DNA of 64,000 nucleotides from Butyricicoccus pullicaecorum (GTDB lineage: Bacteria; Bacillota; Clostridia; Oscillospirales; Butyricicoccaceae): contig JAFBIW010000003.1 of the NCBI GenBank assembly GCA_021531865.1, positions 1-64,000 on the forward strand. The letters are read 5' to 3'. Positions 51,809-60,873 of this stretch are shown one piece after another (positions within the stretch are counted from its first letter, which is position 1; each line of letters starts with the position of its first letter). The translations under genes were made by a program, and so were the position numbers. Below the pieces are notes generated by a model. That model was not told the origin of the DNA. It did no database searches and saw only the letters and a program-made list of their open reading frames with translations.

Positions 51809-54339
51809 TATTCGATCCCCAGAACTTTGTAGCCCGCGGCGGTGACCGCCTGCGCCAGCGTATCGTCTGCGACGGACTGGGTCAGCGTGCAAACCGCTTT
51901 ACCGGTCTCGTGGCTGACCTCAGCCGAAGAAACACCGTCCAGTGCGCACAGCGCATCGTGTACACGGCCCGAGCAATGGGGACACATCATACCTTCGATC
52001 GTCAGAGTTTTTGTCATGGTTTCTGCTTCCTTTCCTGTTTGGTTTTGTATCGGCTCCGCTGGTGCAGCGGGAGCATGATCGGAAATGATGGGCCGGAAAA
52101 ATTTCAGCCGCAGCGCGTTTGACACGACGCAGACCGACGACAGGCTCATCGCGGCGGCGCCGAACATCGGGCTGAGCTTCATGCCCAGAATCGGCCAGAA
52201 GACGCCAGCGGCTAGTGGAATGCCGATGCAGTTGTAAAAGAACGCCCAGAACAGATTCTGCTTGATGTTCCGGATGACCGCGCGGGACAAACGCACCGCG
52301 TTGACTGCGTCCAGCAGGTCGGATTTCATGAGCACAACGTCCGCCGAGGAAATGGCAACATCCGTACCTGCGCCGATCGCAATGCCGACGTCGGCACGCG
52401 CCAGCGCAGGCGCGTCGTTGATACCGTCGCCCACCATCGCGACCGTCCTTCCCTGCTCCTGCAATGCGCGGATCTCGCACTCCTTATCATGCGGCAGCAC
52501 CTCGGCCACGACGCGCGGGATATCGAGCTGCCGCCGAATGGCTTCCGCTGTGATTCGGTTATCGCCTGTCAGCAGTGTCACGTCGATCTTCAGCGCACGC
52601 AGGGCACGGATGGCCTCCGCACTGGTCGGTTTCACCACATCGGCTGCGGCGATCAGACCGATCACACGACCATCCTGTGCAAAATAGAGCGGCGTTTTTC
52701 CTTCTCCCGCCAGCTTCTGCCCCAGTTCCGACAGGGAATCAACCGAGATCCCGGCGGCCTCCAGCATGCCCGCGTTACCGGCCAGACAGGGTTTGCCGTC
52801 GATCATAGCGCGAATGCCCTTGCCGGATTCCGCATGGAAATCCGACACCGGCGCGGCCTTCGCGCCCTGTTCCTGTGCGAAACGGACGACCGCTTCAGCC
52901 AGCGGATGCTCAGACGGCTGCTCAAGCGATAGCGCAACGCGCAGAAGCTCGGGCGCAGAGCAACCGACAGGGAACACATCTGTGACTGACGGATGTCCCT
53001 CGGTGACGGTTCCGGTCTTGTCCAGAACGACCGTATCCACCTTGTGGAGCTGCTCCAGCGCCTCAGCCGACTGGAACAGCACGCCGTTTTCCGCGCCCAC
53101 GCCCGTGCCGACCATAATGGCGACCGGCGTCGCCAGACCGAGCGCGCAGGGACACGAGATCACGAGAACGGCAATGCCGCTCGACAGCGCGAAGGTAAAC
53201 GTCGCCCCTGCGGCCAGCCAAACGACGGTCGTGACCAGCGCGATCGCGAGCACCGCCGGAACGAATACGCCCGCGACCCGGTCGGCCAGCTTTGCGATCG
53301 GCGCTTTGGATGCGCTCGCTTCCTCGACCAGACGGATGATCTGAGAAAGTGTGGTATCATCGCCCACGCGTGAGGCGCGGAAAGTGATGAATCCGGTCTT
53401 ATTGATCGTTGCAGCGATCACGGTGTCGCCCTCGCCCTTTTCGACCGGGATGCTCTCGCCTGTCAGCGCGGATTCATCCAGCGCCGTGCGGCCCTCGACG
53501 ATCACACCGTCGACCGGAACGCTCTGTCCGGGGCGGACAACGACCAGATCGTCCACGCGAACGTCATCGATCGAAACGGTGATCTCCTTTCCGTCGCGCA
53601 GAACGTTTGCGGTCTGGGGGCGCAGATCCATCAGCTTGGCAATGGCCTCGCCCGTCCGCTTTTTGGCGCGGGTCTCAAAGTATTTGCCGAGCGTCACCAA
53701 GGTCAGGATCATCGCGGCCGATTCAAAATACAGATCGTGCATGTATTCGTGCACACGCATGCTGTCTCCGTGCCCCAATCCCCAGCCGATCTGGTACATG
53801 GCGAATACACCGTAGACGAGCGCCGCACCCGAGCCGACCGCGATCAGCGCATCCATCGTGGGCGCGCGCCGCCAGAGCGTTTTAAAACCGTTGACATAGT
53901 ATTTCTGGTTGACGATCACAATGGGCAGCGTCAGCAGGAACTGAGTCAACGCGAAGCTCGCGGCGTTTTCCGGGCCGGTCAGAAAGCCGGGCTGCGGCAG
54001 ACCGATCATATGGCCCATGGAGACATACATCAGCAGGGCGAGAAAGAAAAAGGAAACGATGATCCGTCGCTGCATGGCGCGCAGCGCGGCGCCGTCATCC
54101 GGCTGTGCGGCAGCTTGGGCGGTATCCTGTCCGCGTAGCGACGCGCCGTATCCCGCATCGGTGACCGCTTTGAGGATCGCTTCCGTTCCGAGCCGGTCGG
54201 CGTCATATACAACGGTCATCGTGCCGGCCAACAGATTGACCTGCACCTGCTCCGCGCCGTCCAGCGCGGAGACCGCTTTTTCGACATGAGCCGAGCAGGC
54301 GGCGCAGCTCATGCCGGTCACATTGAATTGCTGTTTCAT
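51808..54339 (-). CDS. copA: Copper-exporting P1B-type ATPase with HMA domains at both ends
   Basis: 843 residues. An N-terminal heavy-metal domain with GMSCAACSAHVEKAV (Cys12, Cys15), about eight membrane spans, the CPC ion site (SCPCALGLATP), phosphorylation motif DKTGTVTEGHP, nucleotide-binding HP (SEHPLAEAVV), hinge GDGINDAPALA, and a second heavy-metal domain of about 70 residues at the C-terminus (GMMCPHCSGRVHDAL). The C-terminal HMA looks like a CopZ chaperone fused to the pump. Selective for Cu(I) by the CPC motif. ATG at 54339 after AGGAGGAG. Confidence 0.94.
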   Translation of the reverse strand: MKQQFNVTGMSCAACSAHVEKAVSALDGAEQVQVNLLAGTMTVVYDADRLGTEAILKAVTDAGYGASLRGQDTAQAAAQPDDGAALRAMQRRIIVSFFFLALLMYVSMGHMIGLPQPGFLTGPENAASFALTQFLLTLPIVIVNQKYYVNGFKTLWRRAPTMDALIAVGSGAALVYGVFAMYQIGWGLGHGDSMRVHEYMHDLYFESAAMILTLVTLGKYFETRAKKRTGEAIAKLMDLRPQTANVLRDGKEITVSIDDVRVDDLVVVRPGQSVPVDGVIVEGRTALDESALTGESIPVEKGEGDTVIAATINKTGFITFRASRVGDDTTLSQIIRLVEEASASKAPIAKLADRVAGVFVPAVLAIALVTTVVWLAAGATFTFALSSGIAVLVISCPCALGLATPVAIMVGTGVGAENGVLFQSAEALEQLHKVDTVVLDKTGTVTEGHPSVTDVFPVGCSAPELLRVALSLEQPSEHPLAEAVVRFAQEQGAKAAPVSDFHAESGKGIRAMIDGKPCLAGNAGMLEAAGISVDSLSELGQKLAGEGKTPLYFAQDGRVIGLIAAADVVKPTSAEAIRALRALKIDVTLLTGDNRITAEAIRRQLDIPRVVAEVLPHDKECEIRALQEQGRTVAMVGDGINDAPALARADVGIAIGAGTDVAISSADVVLMKSDLLDAVNAVRLSRAVIRNIKQNLFWAFFYNCIGIPLAAGVFWPILGMKLSPMFGAAAMSLSSVCVVSNALRLKFFRPIISDHAPAAPAEPIQNQTGKEAETMTKTLTIEGMMCPHCSGRVHDALCALDGVSSAEVSHETGKAVCTLTQSVADDTLAQAVTAAGYKVLGIE

Positions 54340-54351
54340 AGATCTCCTCCT

Positions 54352-54378
54352 ATCCCTCCCTCCCAGGGAGGGGGGTAT
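54352..54378. promoter_or_regulatory. CsoR-type operator in the copA leader
   Basis: A 27-bp dyad centred on A at 54365 (CTCCC-A-GGGAG core); 11 of 13 pairs match. The ends read ATACCCC... on the minus strand, as in CsoR boxes. It begins about 7 bp after the -10, that is, over the transcription start. Confidence 0.75.
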
Positions 54379-54384
54379 GACTCT

Positions 54385-54413
54385 AGTATAAGAGTCGGAA
54401 GGCTTTTTGTCAA
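54385..54413 (-). promoter_or_regulatory. Promoter of copA-csoR
   Basis: Minus strand TTGACA (54408-54413), 17 bp, TATACT (54385-54390). The -10 is flanked by the inverted pair GACTCT / AGAGTC (54379-54384 and 54391-54396), a second possible protein site. Confidence 0.85.
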
Positions 54414-54424
54414 GAGGCGGACAG

Positions 54425-54455
54425 GAAAATGCCCGCCCCATATTGTGGGGCGGGC
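54425..54455 (-). terminator. Terminator of the thrE-epimerase unit
   Basis: G/C-rich stem GCCCGCCCCA / TGGGGCGGGC (54431-54440 with 54446-54455), then ATTTTCC on the minus strand; 11 bp after the epimerase stop. Confidence 0.75.
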
Positions 54456-54465
54456 GGCAGTAATT

Positions 54466-55344
54466 TTATGCGATTGTGATCGAAAACGTCAATGTCTCGG
54501 ACGCACCGGGTGCGACCGTGCAAACACCGACCTTCTGCTCCAGCTCCTTGCCCAGATAGCTGCCGTCCGGCAGCGTGCTCCAGGGTTCAAGGCAGACGAA
54601 CGGGACGTCGGTCTCAGGCTGATAAGGACTCCAGACCGCGAAATACGGGAAATCGGAAAAGTCCATCGTAACGCGGCGGTCGTGCTTTGTGCAGCCCAGC
54701 GTGCAGCGGCGAACCGGCAGGCCGTCCAGCATGAGCGCATCGTGCGCAAAGGTCTCCCGGGTCAGATACAGCCGACCATCCTCCAGCGGGACAGTATGAT
54801 GCGACTGAGACAGCATGACGGTCTCATCCACGTCGATGACCGAAAGCGCGTCCGCGCCTTCAAACTCGACATACCAATCCCCTAACGCTTCGTCCTCAAA
54901 CAAAATATTGTACCCGTCGTGACCGCCAACCTCGTAATAGAGCGTGTCCGCACTGCGGTTCCGGGTGATGTGTTCCTTGCGGAGCGTCGCGCCGTCCAGT
55001 GTGTAGCGGATCGTCAACGTAAAGTCATAGGGATACATCTGCTTGGTATAATCGTTTGCAGACAGAACGAATTCTACGCAGGTATCCGAGACCGGATGTG
55101 CCGTGAAAGCCAGATCACGGCCGAAGCCATGCTGCGTGATCGAATATGCCGTACCGCCCACCGTGTACTCCTTGTCCTTCAGACGGCCGACGATCGGAAA
55201 CAATACGGGCGCATGACGCTTCCAGAACGTCGGATCACCCTGCCAGACATATTCCGTTCCGTCCGATTTTTTGATGATCGAGGTCAACTCCGCGCCGAAC
55301 TCATTGATTCCGACCCGTAAAACGTCATTTTCCAAATACTGCAT
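54466..55344 (-). CDS. Aldose 1-epimerase family protein
   Basis: 292 residues, galactose-mutarotase beta-sandwich: NEFGAELTSIIKKSDGTEYVWQGDP near the start, QHGFGRDLAF with the catalytic His, and CLEPWSTLPDGS near the end with a probable catalytic Glu. It interconverts sugar anomers; the sugar is unknown. The ATG at 55344 follows GAGGAG. It ends the thrE unit. Confidence 0.85.
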   Translation of the reverse strand: MQYLENDVLRVGINEFGAELTSIIKKSDGTEYVWQGDPTFWKRHAPVLFPIVGRLKDKEYTVGGTAYSITQHGFGRDLAFTAHPVSDTCVEFVLSANDYTKQMYPYDFTLTIRYTLDGATLRKEHITRNRSADTLYYEVGGHDGYNILFEDEALGDWYVEFEGADALSVIDVDETVMLSQSHHTVPLEDGRLYLTRETFAHDALMLDGLPVRRCTLGCTKHDRRVTMDFSDFPYFAVWSPYQPETDVPFVCLEPWSTLPDGSYLGKELEQKVGVCTVAPGASETLTFSITIA

Positions 55345-55357
55345 AGACTTCTCCTCC

Positions 55358-55804
55358 TCAATTTTTTGATCTGCGCCGGTGGGTGACCATCCGAACGATG
55401 GATGACGTGACCATAACGCCCATCGCCATTGCGCCCGCAATGCCGATGGTGCTGATACAGGCTGAGAGCGCCTGTTCGGCCGTGCCGCTGATGCAGAGCA
55501 GCATGGTGCGGTAGATGCCGCCGCCCGGGACAAGCGGGATCACACCGACTGCGGTGAACACACCCGCCGGTGAATGAAATGCCCGAGCACACAGCTCAGC
55601 GAAAAGCGCGGTTGCCGCGGCGGACAGAAAATAGGCCGGGATCTGGCTGCTGGGTATCACCTCGCAGACAAGCGCGTACACCAGCCAGCACAAGCCGCCG
55701 CTGAGCGCGGCGAAGCACAGATTCCGGCCGCGCACCTGAAATAAGATGCCGAAGAATAGGCTGGCCAATAGACTCAGCAGAGTTTGATACAAAATATGGG
55801 TCAT
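55358..55804 (-). CDS. Threonine/serine exporter, small subunit (ThrE_2-type)
   Basis: 148 residues, about four to five membrane spans, ending SIVRMVTHRRRSKN. PLVPGGGIYRTMLLCISG is the family signature. With the larger partner just upstream it makes up the two halves of ThrE-like transporters that are a single protein in Corynebacterium. The ATG at 55804 follows GGGAGG. Confidence 0.86.
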   Translation of the reverse strand: MTHILYQTLLSLLASLFFGILFQVRGRNLCFAALSGGLCWLVYALVCEVIPSSQIPAYFLSAAATALFAELCARAFHSPAGVFTAVGVIPLVPGGGIYRTMLLCISGTAEQALSACISTIGIAGAMAMGVMVTSSIVRMVTHRRRSKN

Positions 55805-55808
55805 GAGA

Positions 55809-56594
55809 TCAGAAGCCTCCCAGCAGCAGGGACGACATACCGAGCGAAATGGCAGCACCTACCGCGATACCGGCAGCATGCAGCAGCGCGGCGGCAAATC
55901 GGGTAATGCCCGCCATGAAATCCCCTGCAATCAGGTCGCGGATGGCGTTCGTCATCATCAAACCGGGAACGAGCGGCATGATCGAACCCATGATGACCAG
56001 ATCATAGCTCTGTCCCAGACCGAGCCGGACGCCGGACAGCGCCGCAAATGCGATCCATGCGCCGCCCAGTACGTTGAGGAACAAAGGATTTGACCCAATC
56101 CGTCCGATCAACTCCATGAGCACTTCCAGCAGGCAGCCCACGATCAGGGTCAGCAGCCCGTCAGCCGCCGCTCCACCGAACAGCAGCGTGAAAAAGAGCG
56201 CGACGCCACCCGACGCCAGACAGCGGATGATCGGCGGATAGACGTCCGCATCCGCAATCTTCTGCATCCGCGCCCAGAACTCTTCATGCGGAATGGGATG
56301 GGCACACACGCTGCGGCACAGCGCATTGAGCGCATTCACCCGGTTCAGATCGGTGCCGCGCTGCTCGATGCGGCGGACTTGGGTCTCAACGTGGTTTTCA
56401 TCCATGCGCACCGTCGCGATGATCGCGGTGGGAACGGCGTAAACCTGCGCGTCGGCCGCGCCATAGGCCAGACACATGCGGCGGATGGATTCCTCGACCC
56501 GGTAGATCTCGGCGCCGCACGCGAGCAGCCAGCTTCCCAGCGTCATCGCGTCGGAGAGCAGCTCCGAACCGGTCATCAGCGCGCGTTTTTCCAT
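55809..56594 (-). CDS. Threonine/serine exporter, large subunit (ThrE_1-type)
   Basis: 261 residues: an N-terminal soluble part of about 110 residues (GSWLLACGAEIYRVEESIRRMC, VYAVPTAIIATVRM), then about five membrane spans with PLVPGLMMTNAIRDLIAGD. The pair with the 148-residue gene 4 bp away is typical of Firmicutes. Expected to export Thr/Ser or small peptides. Confidence 0.88.
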   Translation of the reverse strand: MEKRALMTGSELLSDAMTLGSWLLACGAEIYRVEESIRRMCLAYGAADAQVYAVPTAIIATVRMDENHVETQVRRIEQRGTDLNRVNALNALCRSVCAHPIPHEEFWARMQKIADADVYPPIIRCLASGGVALFFTLLFGGAAADGLLTLIVGCLLEVLMELIGRIGSNPLFLNVLGGAWIAFAALSGVRLGLGQSYDLVIMGSIMPLVPGLMMTNAIRDLIAGDFMAGITRFAAALLHAAGIAVGAAISLGMSSLLLGGF

Positions 56595-56627
56595 CCTCCG
56601 TCCTCCCTTTTGTGTTTCATTACATCA

Positions 56628-56656
56628 AGCATACCCTGTCCGGCGCATAAAGTCAA
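56628..56656 (-). promoter_or_regulatory. Promoter of the thrE-epimerase unit
   Basis: Minus strand TTGACT (56651-56656), 17 bp, TATGCT (56628-56633), about 35 bp before the first start codon. Confidence 0.7.
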
Positions 56657-56688
56657 CAAAAAAGAGCCGCAAAAATCTGCGGCTCTTG
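56657..56688 (-). terminator. Terminator of the activase-like gene pair
   Basis: A 10-bp stem AAGAGCCGCA / TGCGGCTCTT (56662-56671 with 56678-56687), then TTTTTTG on the minus strand; 9 bp after the stop. Confidence 0.9.
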
Positions 56689-56696
56689 GTTCTCAG

Positions 56697-57944
56697 TCAA
56701 GCCTCGGCTGAGGACAACATCAGCTTGATCCGGTTTTCCTGATTGATCTTAGACGCGCTCGGGTCGTAGTCGACCGAAACGATATTGGCCTGCGGATAGT
56801 GCTCACGAATCTTGCGCACCATGCCCTTGCCCGCGATGTGGTTCGGCAGGCAGCCGAAGGGCTGCGTGCACACGATGTTGTGAACGCCCTCGTGGATCAG
56901 CTCGACCATCTCGGCCGGCAGCAGCCAGCCCTCGCCCATTTTGACGCCCGGGCTGATGATCTGCTGCGACAGACGGCGTACCTCATCAAAGTGCGAGGGT
57001 GCGCGGAACTGGCCGTGCTTTTCGATGATACGGATCATATCATCCTGCTTTTTGAGGACAAACTGATACAGAAAGCGATTGAGTGATGCCGATTTGAGCG
57101 AACGGCCATAAAGATCGTGGTCAATGACCGCGTTATACAGACAGTACAGGCAGAAGTCCAGCAGACCGGGCAGGACAGGCTCACAGCCCTCGGACAACAG
57201 GAACTCCTCCAGATGGTTGTTGCCGAGCGGCGAGAATTTGACGTAGATCTCGCCTACGATGCCGACCTTTTTCTTGGGCTTGCTCTTGTCCAGACGCAGC
57301 TTGCCGAATACGTCGAGCACGAACTGGTACAGGCGGCGCACCTCGCTGTAGGTGATCAGACGGTTGTCGGTAAACCGGGACGCGACATTGCGCATACAGA
57401 TGCCGACAGCCTTTTTCGCGCTGCCCGGAACGACCTCATAGGGACGGCACTGGTTGTAGATCATCATGATGAGATCGCCGATCAGCACGCCGTAAGCGAT
57501 CTGCAGCAGCATCTGCGGCGTCAGCTTGAAGCCCGGGTTTTCCTCCAGGCCGGAAAAGTTCAGCGAAATGACCGGAATATAGTCATAGCCGTTGCGTTCG
57601 AGCGCCTTGCGCAGCAAATGAATGTAGTTGGAGGCGCGGCAGCCGCCGCCGGTCTGGCTCATGATGAGCGCGATCTTATGCGTGTCGTATTTTCCACTTT
57701 CGATCGCATCCATGAGCTGTCCGATGACCAGAAGCGCAGGATAGCAGGTATCGTTATGGACATTTTTCAGGCCCTGATCGACGATGGCCGGGCCGTCGGT
57801 CGTCAAAAGCTCCATGTTGTAGCCGTAGTTCTTCATGATCTGAAGAATCAAGCCGAACTGGATGGGCAGCATATTCGGGACAAGGATGGTATAGTCCTTT
57901 TTCATCTCCTCGGTAAAGGGGACGTGTTTATTGCTGTTCTGCAA
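56697..57944 (-). CDS. 2-hydroxyacyl-CoA dehydratase-type protein, separate C-terminal component
   Basis: 415 residues resembling the C-terminal third of the fused activase/dehydratase proteins of Clostridia. Visible are VPNMLPIQFGLI, NDTCYPALLVIGQL, SQTGGGCRASNYI, NLNFSG-like segments and TQPFGCLPNHIAGKGM, with several Cys (in CYPALL, GGCRAS and FGCLPN) that may hold an iron-sulfur cluster. The start is TTG at 57944, 8 bp after GAGGAGGG and 17 bp inside the end of the upstream gene in another frame. The substrate is unknown. Confidence 0.82.
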   Translation of the reverse strand: MQNSNKHVPFTEEMKKDYTILVPNMLPIQFGLILQIMKNYGYNMELLTTDGPAIVDQGLKNVHNDTCYPALLVIGQLMDAIESGKYDTHKIALIMSQTGGGCRASNYIHLLRKALERNGYDYIPVISLNFSGLEENPGFKLTPQMLLQIAYGVLIGDLIMMIYNQCRPYEVVPGSAKKAVGICMRNVASRFTDNRLITYSEVRRLYQFVLDVFGKLRLDKSKPKKKVGIVGEIYVKFSPLGNNHLEEFLLSEGCEPVLPGLLDFCLYCLYNAVIDHDLYGRSLKSASLNRFLYQFVLKKQDDMIRIIEKHGQFRAPSHFDEVRRLSQQIISPGVKMGEGWLLPAEMVELIHEGVHNIVCTQPFGCLPNHIAGKGMVRKIREHYPQANIVSVDYDPSASKINQENRIKLMLSSAEA

Positions 57945-60873
57945 GCTTTTTACCCTCCTCTATCGCAGCGAGCATACTGCGGATTCGAATTTTCGCCGCG
58001 CCCAGATTATTGATCTCGTCAATCTTGAGCTGGGTGTATATTTTGCCGCCCGCCTCGACGATCGAGCGGATCTCATCCGTTGTGATCGCGTCGATGCCGC
58101 AGCCGAAGGAGACGAGCTGGATGAGCTGGGCGTTGGGCTTGTGCACGACATAATTGGCCGCCGAATACATGCGGGAGTGGTATGTCCACTGGTTCAGGAC
58201 ATGCACCTCAGGCCGTTCGGCCAGATCCCAGACCGCGTCCTCCGACACGATGACCATGCCGTAGGACGAGATGAGCTGATTGAGGCCATGGTTGATCTCC
58301 GGGTCGATGTGATAGGGTCGGCCGACCACGACCGCGATTTCCAGCCCATGCGCGTCGGCGTATGCGATCGCCCTGCGGCCCTCGGCACGCACCTGTGCGT
58401 AATAGGCGTCGAGTGCGGTGTATGCCGCCTGCGCAGCGCGTTCGATGTCCTTCTTTTTCAAGCGCGGATACCTCGCGCAGAAGAATTTTGCGGCCTGTGT
58501 CCGGAACCGCTTGGGATCGGACAGCTCAAAATACGGCATCATGAAGTCGAGCTGTTCGAGCTCGGTGACATTGGCCGAGAGCAGCTCGGGATAGTAGGCG
58601 ACGACCGGACAGTTGTAGCAATTGTCCGCGCGGCCTTCATCCAGATTGTAGGTCATGCAGGGATAGAAAATGGAATGTACGCCCTTGGAGATCAAGCTCT
58701 CAATATGTCCATGCATCAGCTTGGCCGGGTAGCAGACCGTATCGGACGGGATCGAGTGCTGTCCGCGCATATACAGCTCGCGGCTCGACGGCTCGCTCAG
58801 TACGACCTCGAAGCCCAGCTCAGATAGGAACGCATTCCAGAACGGCAGCAGCTCATACAGGTTGAGTCCGAACGGAATACCGATCTTTTCACCGCCCTGC
58901 TTGGGCTTTAAAGCACGGAGATAGTCATATTTCCAGCGGTACAAATCAGGCAGCGTCTCTGCCTTCCCCTTGCCGAGCGGGCGTTCACAACGATTGCCCG
59001 AAATGAAGCGGCGACCGCCCGGGAACTGATTGACCGTCAGGCTGCAATGGTTGGTGCACAGGCCGCAGCGCACGTTGCTGACGCTGTGTGTGAAGGCTTC
59101 CAGTTCTTCGGGCAGGACGAGCGCGGTCTGCGCCGGACGGTTGTCCTTTGCATGCAGGGCTGCGCCGTACGCGCCCATCAGACCCGAAATGGCCGGGCGG
59201 GTAACCTCGCGGCCGATCTCCTGCTCGAACGAGCGCAGGATCGCGTCGTTCAGGAAGGTGCCGCCCTGTACGACGATATGCTGTCCCAGATCATCGGGCG
59301 AATGCGCACGGATGACCTTGTAAAGCGCATTTTTAACGACCGAGACCGAAAGGCCGGCCGAAATCATGTCGATCGAAGCGCCGTCCTTCTGCGCCTGCTT
59401 GACGGAGGAGTTCATGAAAACGGTGCATCGCGAACCCAGATCAATCGGGTGCTCAGAAAACAGGCCGAGCTTGCAGAATTCCTCGATCGAATAGCCCATC
59501 GAACGGGCAAAGGTCTCGATGAAAGAACCACAGCCCGAGGAGCAGGCCTCGTTGAGGAAAATGTTGTCAATACAGTTATTGCGAATCTTGAAGCACTTGA
59601 TGTCCTGACCGCCGATATCAATGATGAAATCCACATCCGGGCAGAAATACCGTGCGGCACGGAAGTGCGCCATGGTCTCGACCAAACCGTGGTCGATGCC
59701 GAACGCATTCTGGATGAGCGCCTCGCCATAGCCGGTGACGGCCGAAGAAACAATGTGCACCCGATCGCCGCACAGGCCGTACAGCTTCTGAAGCTGTTCG
59801 CGGATGACGTCGACCGGATTGCCCTTGTTGGGCGAATAGTGATGATACAGGATCTGATTATCCTCGCTGATGAGCACCAGCTTGGTCGTCGTCGAGCCGC
59901 AATCAATGCCGAGATAGGCGTCACCCTCATACATCGTGACATTTTTGGTCATCACGTCGTGCGCGCTGTGACGGCGGGAAAATTCACGGTATTCCTCCTG
60001 CGAGGTGAACAGCGGCTGAAGGTACTGGTTTTCGACCGGCACATTGGCCGCCTGTTCAAGCGTATTCAGCAGGCCGTCAAAGGTGTATTCCGTCTGTGTA
60101 TCCCGGGCATATTCGGCAGCGCCCGCCGCGATCGCATAGGGTGCGAGCGCAGGGAAATGCGCGTGTTCATCATCGAGCTGCAGGGTTTCGCGGAAGCGGT
60201 TTTGCAGGCCCTTGAAAAAGAACAGCGGGCCGCCCAAGAACAGCACGTCGCCCTTGATCTGTCGGCCCTGCGCCAGACCGGTCAGGGTCTGGTTGACGAC
60301 CGCCTGAAAGATCGAAGCCGCGACGTCCTCCTTGCGTGCGCCCTCATTGAGCAGCGGCTGGATATCCGACTTGGCGAATACGCCGCAGCGGGACGCGATC
60401 GTATGGATCTGCTCGGCCTTCAGGCTCAGCGCGTCCAGTTCAGAGGGGGTCACGTCCAGCAGGACGGCCATCTGGTCGATAAATGCACCTGTACCGCCCG
60501 CGCACGAGCCATTCATGCGCTCTTCGAGCTGTCCGGTCAGAAAGACGATCTTCGCATCCTCGCCGCCCAGCTCGATCACGACGTCGGCCGCAGGCACATG
60601 CACGCCGACCGCCTTGCGGGTCGCAAAGACCTCCTGCACAAAGTCAACGCCGCTCGCCTTTGCCATGCCGAGACCGGCTGAACCGGTGATCGCCGCGTGC
60701 AGCGTGTCCGAACCGATCACGTCCTGCGCGGCCCGCAGCATTTCGCACGCCTTCTCGCGCACCTTGGAAAAATGCCGCTCATAACGCTTGTAAACGATTG
60801 CGCCGTCGCGCACGGCGACCAGCTTGACCGTGGTGGAACCGATGTCGATTCCCAAATAAGTAGTATAATTCAT
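57928..60873 (-). CDS. Double BadF/BcrA-type ATPase (2-hydroxyacyl-CoA dehydratase activase-like) with DUF2229
   Basis: 981 residues with two ASKHA ATPase modules. Module 1 (about 1-260) has YLGIDIGSTTVKLVAV and SCAGGTGAF (Cys124). Module 2 (about 317-590) has YLGIDCGSTTTKLVLI and EACSSGCGSF with Cys444 and Cys448. The last 370 residues are DUF2229-like with a Cys-rich entry (CGLCTNHCSL, GNRCERPLG). Related clostridial proteins run to about 1,400 residues because the partner encoded next door is fused on. The reaction is unknown; ATP-driven electron injection is inferred from the family. Confidence 0.88.
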   Translation of the reverse strand: MNYTTYLGIDIGSTTVKLVAVRDGAIVYKRYERHFSKVREKACEMLRAAQDVIGSDTLHAAITGSAGLGMAKASGVDFVQEVFATRKAVGVHVPAADVVIELGGEDAKIVFLTGQLEERMNGSCAGGTGAFIDQMAVLLDVTPSELDALSLKAEQIHTIASRCGVFAKSDIQPLLNEGARKEDVAASIFQAVVNQTLTGLAQGRQIKGDVLFLGGPLFFFKGLQNRFRETLQLDDEHAHFPALAPYAIAAGAAEYARDTQTEYTFDGLLNTLEQAANVPVENQYLQPLFTSQEEYREFSRRHSAHDVMTKNVTMYEGDAYLGIDCGSTTTKLVLISEDNQILYHHYSPNKGNPVDVIREQLQKLYGLCGDRVHIVSSAVTGYGEALIQNAFGIDHGLVETMAHFRAARYFCPDVDFIIDIGGQDIKCFKIRNNCIDNIFLNEACSSGCGSFIETFARSMGYSIEEFCKLGLFSEHPIDLGSRCTVFMNSSVKQAQKDGASIDMISAGLSVSVVKNALYKVIRAHSPDDLGQHIVVQGGTFLNDAILRSFEQEIGREVTRPAISGLMGAYGAALHAKDNRPAQTALVLPEELEAFTHSVSNVRCGLCTNHCSLTVNQFPGGRRFISGNRCERPLGKGKAETLPDLYRWKYDYLRALKPKQGGEKIGIPFGLNLYELLPFWNAFLSELGFEVVLSEPSSRELYMRGQHSIPSDTVCYPAKLMHGHIESLISKGVHSIFYPCMTYNLDEGRADNCYNCPVVAYYPELLSANVTELEQLDFMMPYFELSDPKRFRTQAAKFFCARYPRLKKKDIERAAQAAYTALDAYYAQVRAEGRRAIAYADAHGLEIAVVVGRPYHIDPEINHGLNQLISSYGMVIVSEDAVWDLAERPEVHVLNQWTYHSRMYSAANYVVHKPNAQLIQLVSFGCGIDAITTDEIRSIVEAGGKIYTQLKIDEINNLGAAKIRIRSMLAAIEEGKKLAEQQ

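Noticed and set aside
57928-57944. Programmed frameshift joining the 981- and 415-residue frames
   Set aside because: The shift needed is +1, and I see no slippery run or rare codon. A TTG with a good RBS explains the second gene better.
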